A stretch of 9,854 nt of DNA from Candidatus Krumholzibacteriia bacterium. GTDB taxonomy: Bacteria; Krumholzibacteriota; Krumholzibacteriia; G020349025. The translations under genes were made by a program, and so were the position numbers. Shown here in pieces: positions 6,845 through 9,854 of this stretch. Each line of letters begins with the position of its first letter. Within the stretch, counting starts at the first letter, position 1. The notes beneath the pieces were generated by a model that saw nothing but the letters and a program-made list of their open reading frames with translations, was not told the origin of the DNA and ran no database searches. The stretch covers positions 1 to 9,854 of the forward strand of contig DASRJW010000133.1 of NCBI GenBank assembly GCA_035649275.1, in the 5' to 3' direction.

Positions 6845-9800
6845 TGAAGTTCACCGATCTCTTCATCCGCCGGCCGGTGCTGGCGGCGGTGGTGAACCTG
6901 GTCATCCTGATCGCCGGGTTGCAGTCCATCCGTTCGCTCAGCGTCCGGCAGTACCCGCGTAGCGACATCGCCATCGTCCGGGTGACCACCGCTTACGTCG
7001 GCGCCAACGCCGACCTCGTGCGCGGCTTCATCACCACCCCCCTCGAGCGCGTGATCGCCAGCGCCGACGGCATCGACTACATCGAGTCCTCCAGCGCCCA
7101 GGGCTTGAGCACGATCACCATTCACCTGAAGCTCAACTACGACACCAACGCGGCGCTCACCCAGGTGCAGGCGAAGGTCGCTCAGGTCCGCAACGACCTG
7201 CCGCCCGAGGCCGAGGCGCCCGTCATCGAGCTGGAAACCGCGGACAATCAATTCGCCGCCATGTATCTGGGTTTCTCGTCCAAGGACCTCGATCAGAACC
7301 AGATCACCGACTACCTCACCCGCGTCGTGCAGCCGAAGCTGAGCTCCATCAGCGGCGTGCAGCGTGCCGACATCCTGGGCGACCGGACTTTCGCGATGCG
7401 CATCTGGCTCAAGCCCGAGCGGATGGCGGCGCTCGGCATCTCTCCGTCCATGGTGCGCGAGGCCCTATCGCAGAACAACTACCTCTCCGCTCTGGGGCGA
7501 ACCAAGGGAACCATGGTGTCCGTCAACCTGGTGGCCAACACCAACCTGGAGACGGCGGAAGAATTCCGGCAGCTCGTGGTCAAGGAAGAGAAGAACACCA
7601 TCGTGCGGCTGGGAGAGATCGCCGATGTGGTGCTGGGGGCGGAGAATTATGAAGAGGACGTTCGCTTCGACGGTCAGACGGCCACCTTCATGGGCATCTG
7701 GGTGCTGCCCACGGCGAACGCCCTCGAGGTGATCGGGAGGGTGCGCGACGCCATGCCCGGTATCCAGGCGCAGCTTCCCGTGGGGATGAAGGCGGGGATT
7801 CCCTACGACTCGACCGAATACATCGAGAACGCCATCCACGAGGTCCTCAAGACCTTGAGCGAGACGCTCCTCATCGTCGTCGGCGTCATCTTCCTCTTCC
7901 TGGGTTCGGTGCGGTCGGTGCTCATTCCCGTGGTGGCGATCCCGATTTCGCTCATCGGCGCGGTGTTCATGATGCAGCTGGCAGGCTTCACCATCAACCT
8001 GCTGACGTTGTTGGCCATCGTGCTCTCCGTCGGCCTCGTCGTCGACGATGCCATCGTGATGGTGGAGAACGTCGAGCGCCACCTGCGCCTCGGCAAACGG
8101 CCGGTTCGTGCGGCCTTGCATGCCGCCCGGGAGCTCATCGGACCCATCATCGCCATGACCATCACGCTGGCGGCGGTCTACACGCCGCTCGGAATCCAGG
8201 GCGGTCTCACGGGAGCACTGTTCCGCGAGTTCGCCTTCGCCCTCGCCGGTGCAGTCATCGTCTCCGGCATCGTGGCCCTCACCTTGTCGCCCATGATGGG
8301 GTCCAAGCTCCTGCGCGCCGGTGGCTCGGAGCGCGGCTTCGCCGGGTGGATCAACCGGCGCTTCGACGGCGTACGCAGTGCCTACACCAGGCTGCTGTCC
8401 TCGACGCTGGCGTATCGACCGGTGGTGCTCGTCCTCTGGGCGATCGTGGTGGTGTTGATCGTGCCCTTCTACCTGTTCTCGCAGCGCGAGCTGGCGCCGA
8501 ACGAGGATCAGGGCGTCGTCTTCGGGATCATCCAGGCCGCCGCCAACTCCACGTTGGACCAGACCAAGCTCTTCGCCGACGAGGTCTACGACGTCTATCG
8601 CTCCTTCCCGGAGACCAAGAACACCTTCCAGATCACGTATCCCAATGGGGGCTTTGGCGGCATGGTGACCACACCGTGGAAGGAGAGGACAAAAAACGCG
8701 GAACAGTTGCAGCTCGAATCGTCCGTAGGATTGTCGAAGATCCCGGGGGTGCGGGTCATTCCCCTGATCCCGCCTGCCCTCCCGGGCGGCGGCGATTTCC
8801 CCGTGGACTTCGTCATCGCCTCCACGGCCGAGCCGGAGCAGCTCTACGAGCTCGCCAACCAGCTGGTGATGAAGGCTTTCGCCAGCGGGCTCTTCATGTT
8901 CGCCGACGCGGATCTCAAGTTCGATCAGCCGCAGGCGGAAGTCGTCTTCAACCGCGACAAGGTGCGATCGCAAGGGGTCGACATGAGCCAGGCAGGCCAG
9001 GATCTTTCCACCTTGCTCGGGGGAGACTACGTCAACCGCTTCAGCATCCAAGGCCGGAGCTACAAAGTGATCCCGCAGGTGAAACGCAGCGAACGCCTGA
9101 CGCCGGAGCAGCTGGGAGAAATCTACGTCACCGGGCCGGACCACCGGCTCGTGCCGCTATCGACCTTCGCGACCCTGCGGACGACCACGGAGCCGCGGGA
9201 GCTCAAGCGCTTCCAGCAGCTCAACGCCGTGCGCATCCAGGGCGTCATCCCGCCGCCGGTGTCGCTGGACCAGGCGCTGCGCTTCCTCGAGGAGGAAGCC
9301 GGGAAGATCCTGCCCCAGGGATTCACCATCGACTACGCCGGTGAGTCGCGCCAGCTGCGCACCGAGGGCCGCAAGTTCCTCGGCACCTTCCTCCTCGCCG
9401 CGATCTTGATCTATCTGGTGCTCGCGGCTCAGTTCGAGAGCTTCCGCGATCCCTTCGTCATCCTCGCCGGGTCGGTGCCCCTAGCCCTCTCCGGCGCCTT
9501 GCTCTTCTCCTTCCTGGGGTTCACGACGCTCAACATCTACAGCCAGGTGGGGCTGATCACCTTGGTCGGCCTGGTGGCGAAGAATGGGATCCTCATCGTC
9601 GAGTTCGCCAACCATTTGCAGGAAGCAGGGACAGCGAAGCTGGGAGCCGTCATCGAGGCCGCTGCGACCCGCCTGCGGCCGATCCTGATGACCAGCGCCG
9701 CCACGGTCGTTGGGCACCTGCCCCTCGTCTTCGCCCACGGGCCGGGCGCGGGAGCGCGCAACAGCATCGGCATCATGCTGGTGAGCGGCATGATCATCGG

Positions 9801-9854
9801 GACCTTCTTCACCCTCTTCGTCGTGCCGTCGATCTACATGCTCGTCGCACGGAC
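6844..9854 (+). CDS. RND efflux inner-membrane permease, HAE1-type (3' end cut off by the window)
   Basis: This is a proton-driven inner-membrane pump that captures substrates from the periplasm or membrane and passes them to the TolC-type channel. About 1003 residues are visible without a stop; HAE1 permeases have about 1020-1050, so only the last few dozen are missing. It opens with MKFTDLFIRRPVLAAVVNLV, the usual start and first membrane helix. The fourth helix region has LLAIVLSVGLVVDDAIVMVENV with the proton-relay aspartates D401-D402 (equivalent to AcrB D407/D408), and the later helix VGLITLVGLVAKNGILIVEF has the matching lysine K913 (AcrB K940). Two large periplasmic loops follow helices 1 and 7, the second including PNGGFGGMVTTPWKER and YVNRFSIQGRSYKVIPQV, which are typical of drug-type rather than metal-type pumps (no CusA-like methionine cluster seen). 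Substrates could be drugs, lipids, dyes or siderophores and cannot be told. It is the last visible gene of the operon and looks intact. Confidence 0.95.
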   Translation, partial: MKFTDLFIRRPVLAAVVNLVILIAGLQSIRSLSVRQYPRSDIAIVRVTTAYVGANADLVRGFITTPLERVIASADGIDYIESSSAQGLSTITIHLKLNYDTNAALTQVQAKVAQVRNDLPPEAEAPVIELETADNQFAAMYLGFSSKDLDQNQITDYLTRVVQPKLSSISGVQRADILGDRTFAMRIWLKPERMAALGISPSMVREALSQNNYLSALGRTKGTMVSVNLVANTNLETAEEFRQLVVKEEKNTIVRLGEIADVVLGAENYEEDVRFDGQTATFMGIWVLPTANALEVIGRVRDAMPGIQAQLPVGMKAGIPYDSTEYIENAIHEVLKTLSETLLIVVGVIFLFLGSVRSVLIPVVAIPISLIGAVFMMQLAGFTINLLTLLAIVLSVGLVVDDAIVMVENVERHLRLGKRPVRAALHAARELIGPIIAMTITLAAVYTPLGIQGGLTGALFREFAFALAGAVIVSGIVALTLSPMMGSKLLRAGGSERGFAGWINRRFDGVRSAYTRLLSSTLAYRPVVLVLWAIVVVLIVPFYLFSQRELAPNEDQGVVFGIIQAAANSTLDQTKLFADEVYDVYRSFPETKNTFQITYPNGGFGGMVTTPWKERTKNAEQLQLESSVGLSKIPGVRVIPLIPPALPGGGDFPVDFVIASTAEPEQLYELANQLVMKAFASGLFMFADADLKFDQPQAEVVFNRDKVRSQGVDMSQAGQDLSTLLGGDYVNRFSIQGRSYKVIPQVKRSERLTPEQLGEIYVTGPDHRLVPLSTFATLRTTTEPRELKRFQQLNAVRIQGVIPPPVSLDQALRFLEEEAGKILPQGFTIDYAGESRQLRTEGRKFLGTFLLAAILIYLVLAAQFESFRDPFVILAGSVPLALSGALLFSFLGFTTLNIYSQVGLITLVGLVAKNGILIVEFANHLQEAGTAKLGAVIEAAATRLRPILMTSAATVVGHLPLVFAHGPGAGARNSIGIMLVSGMIIGTFFTLFVVPSIYMLVAR

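Noticed and set aside
7465-9144. A 559-codon open frame on the - strand inside the RND permease
   Set aside because: Its composition is dominated by His, Asp, Gly, Glu and Arg, as expected from the complement of a high-GC membrane protein gene. It has no recognisable motif and no start signal.

Overview
The window is one end of a high-GC (about two-thirds GC by eye) bacterial chromosome segment with every supported gene on the + strand. A tripartite RND efflux system (outer-membrane channel, periplasmic adaptor, inner-membrane pump) shows that the host is Gram-negative. The mix of genes (sigma-54 activator with two GAF domains, DUF427, SnoaL-like cyclase, isoprenylcysteine methyltransferase-like protein, NHLP-clan small protein) would suit a soil-type lineage such as Acidobacteriota, Myxococcota or a relative. 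The phylum cannot be fixed from the sequence alone.

Left part (1-3646): a small DUF427 protein, then a large NtrC/Fis-family sigma-54 enhancer-binding protein with two GAF sensor domains and an intact GAFTGA loop. Next comes a tightly coupled pair, a SnoaL-like (NTF2-fold) protein and an integral-membrane methyltransferase of the ICMT family. Middle (3647-3890): a 244-base intergenic region with a G+C hairpin, a sharp AT-richer dyad (TGTCGAT-TT-ATCGACA), and about 110 bp further on an imperfect -24/-12 (sigma-54) promoter candidate. Right part (3891-9854): a four-gene operon joined by stop/start overlaps or a strong ribosome binding site. It encodes a 78-residue small protein resembling the Os1348-type NHLP clan (RiPP-leader-like), a TolC-family channel, an HlyD/AcrA-type adaptor and an HAE1-type RND permease that runs off the window end just short of its C terminus.

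The most interesting reading is that the upstream GAF-type sigma-54 activator may drive the efflux operon through the dyad, and that the first product of that operon is an NHLP-clan peptide of unknown role, translationally coupled to an export machine. Both links are inferences. The individual gene assignments, except the NHLP one, are firm.
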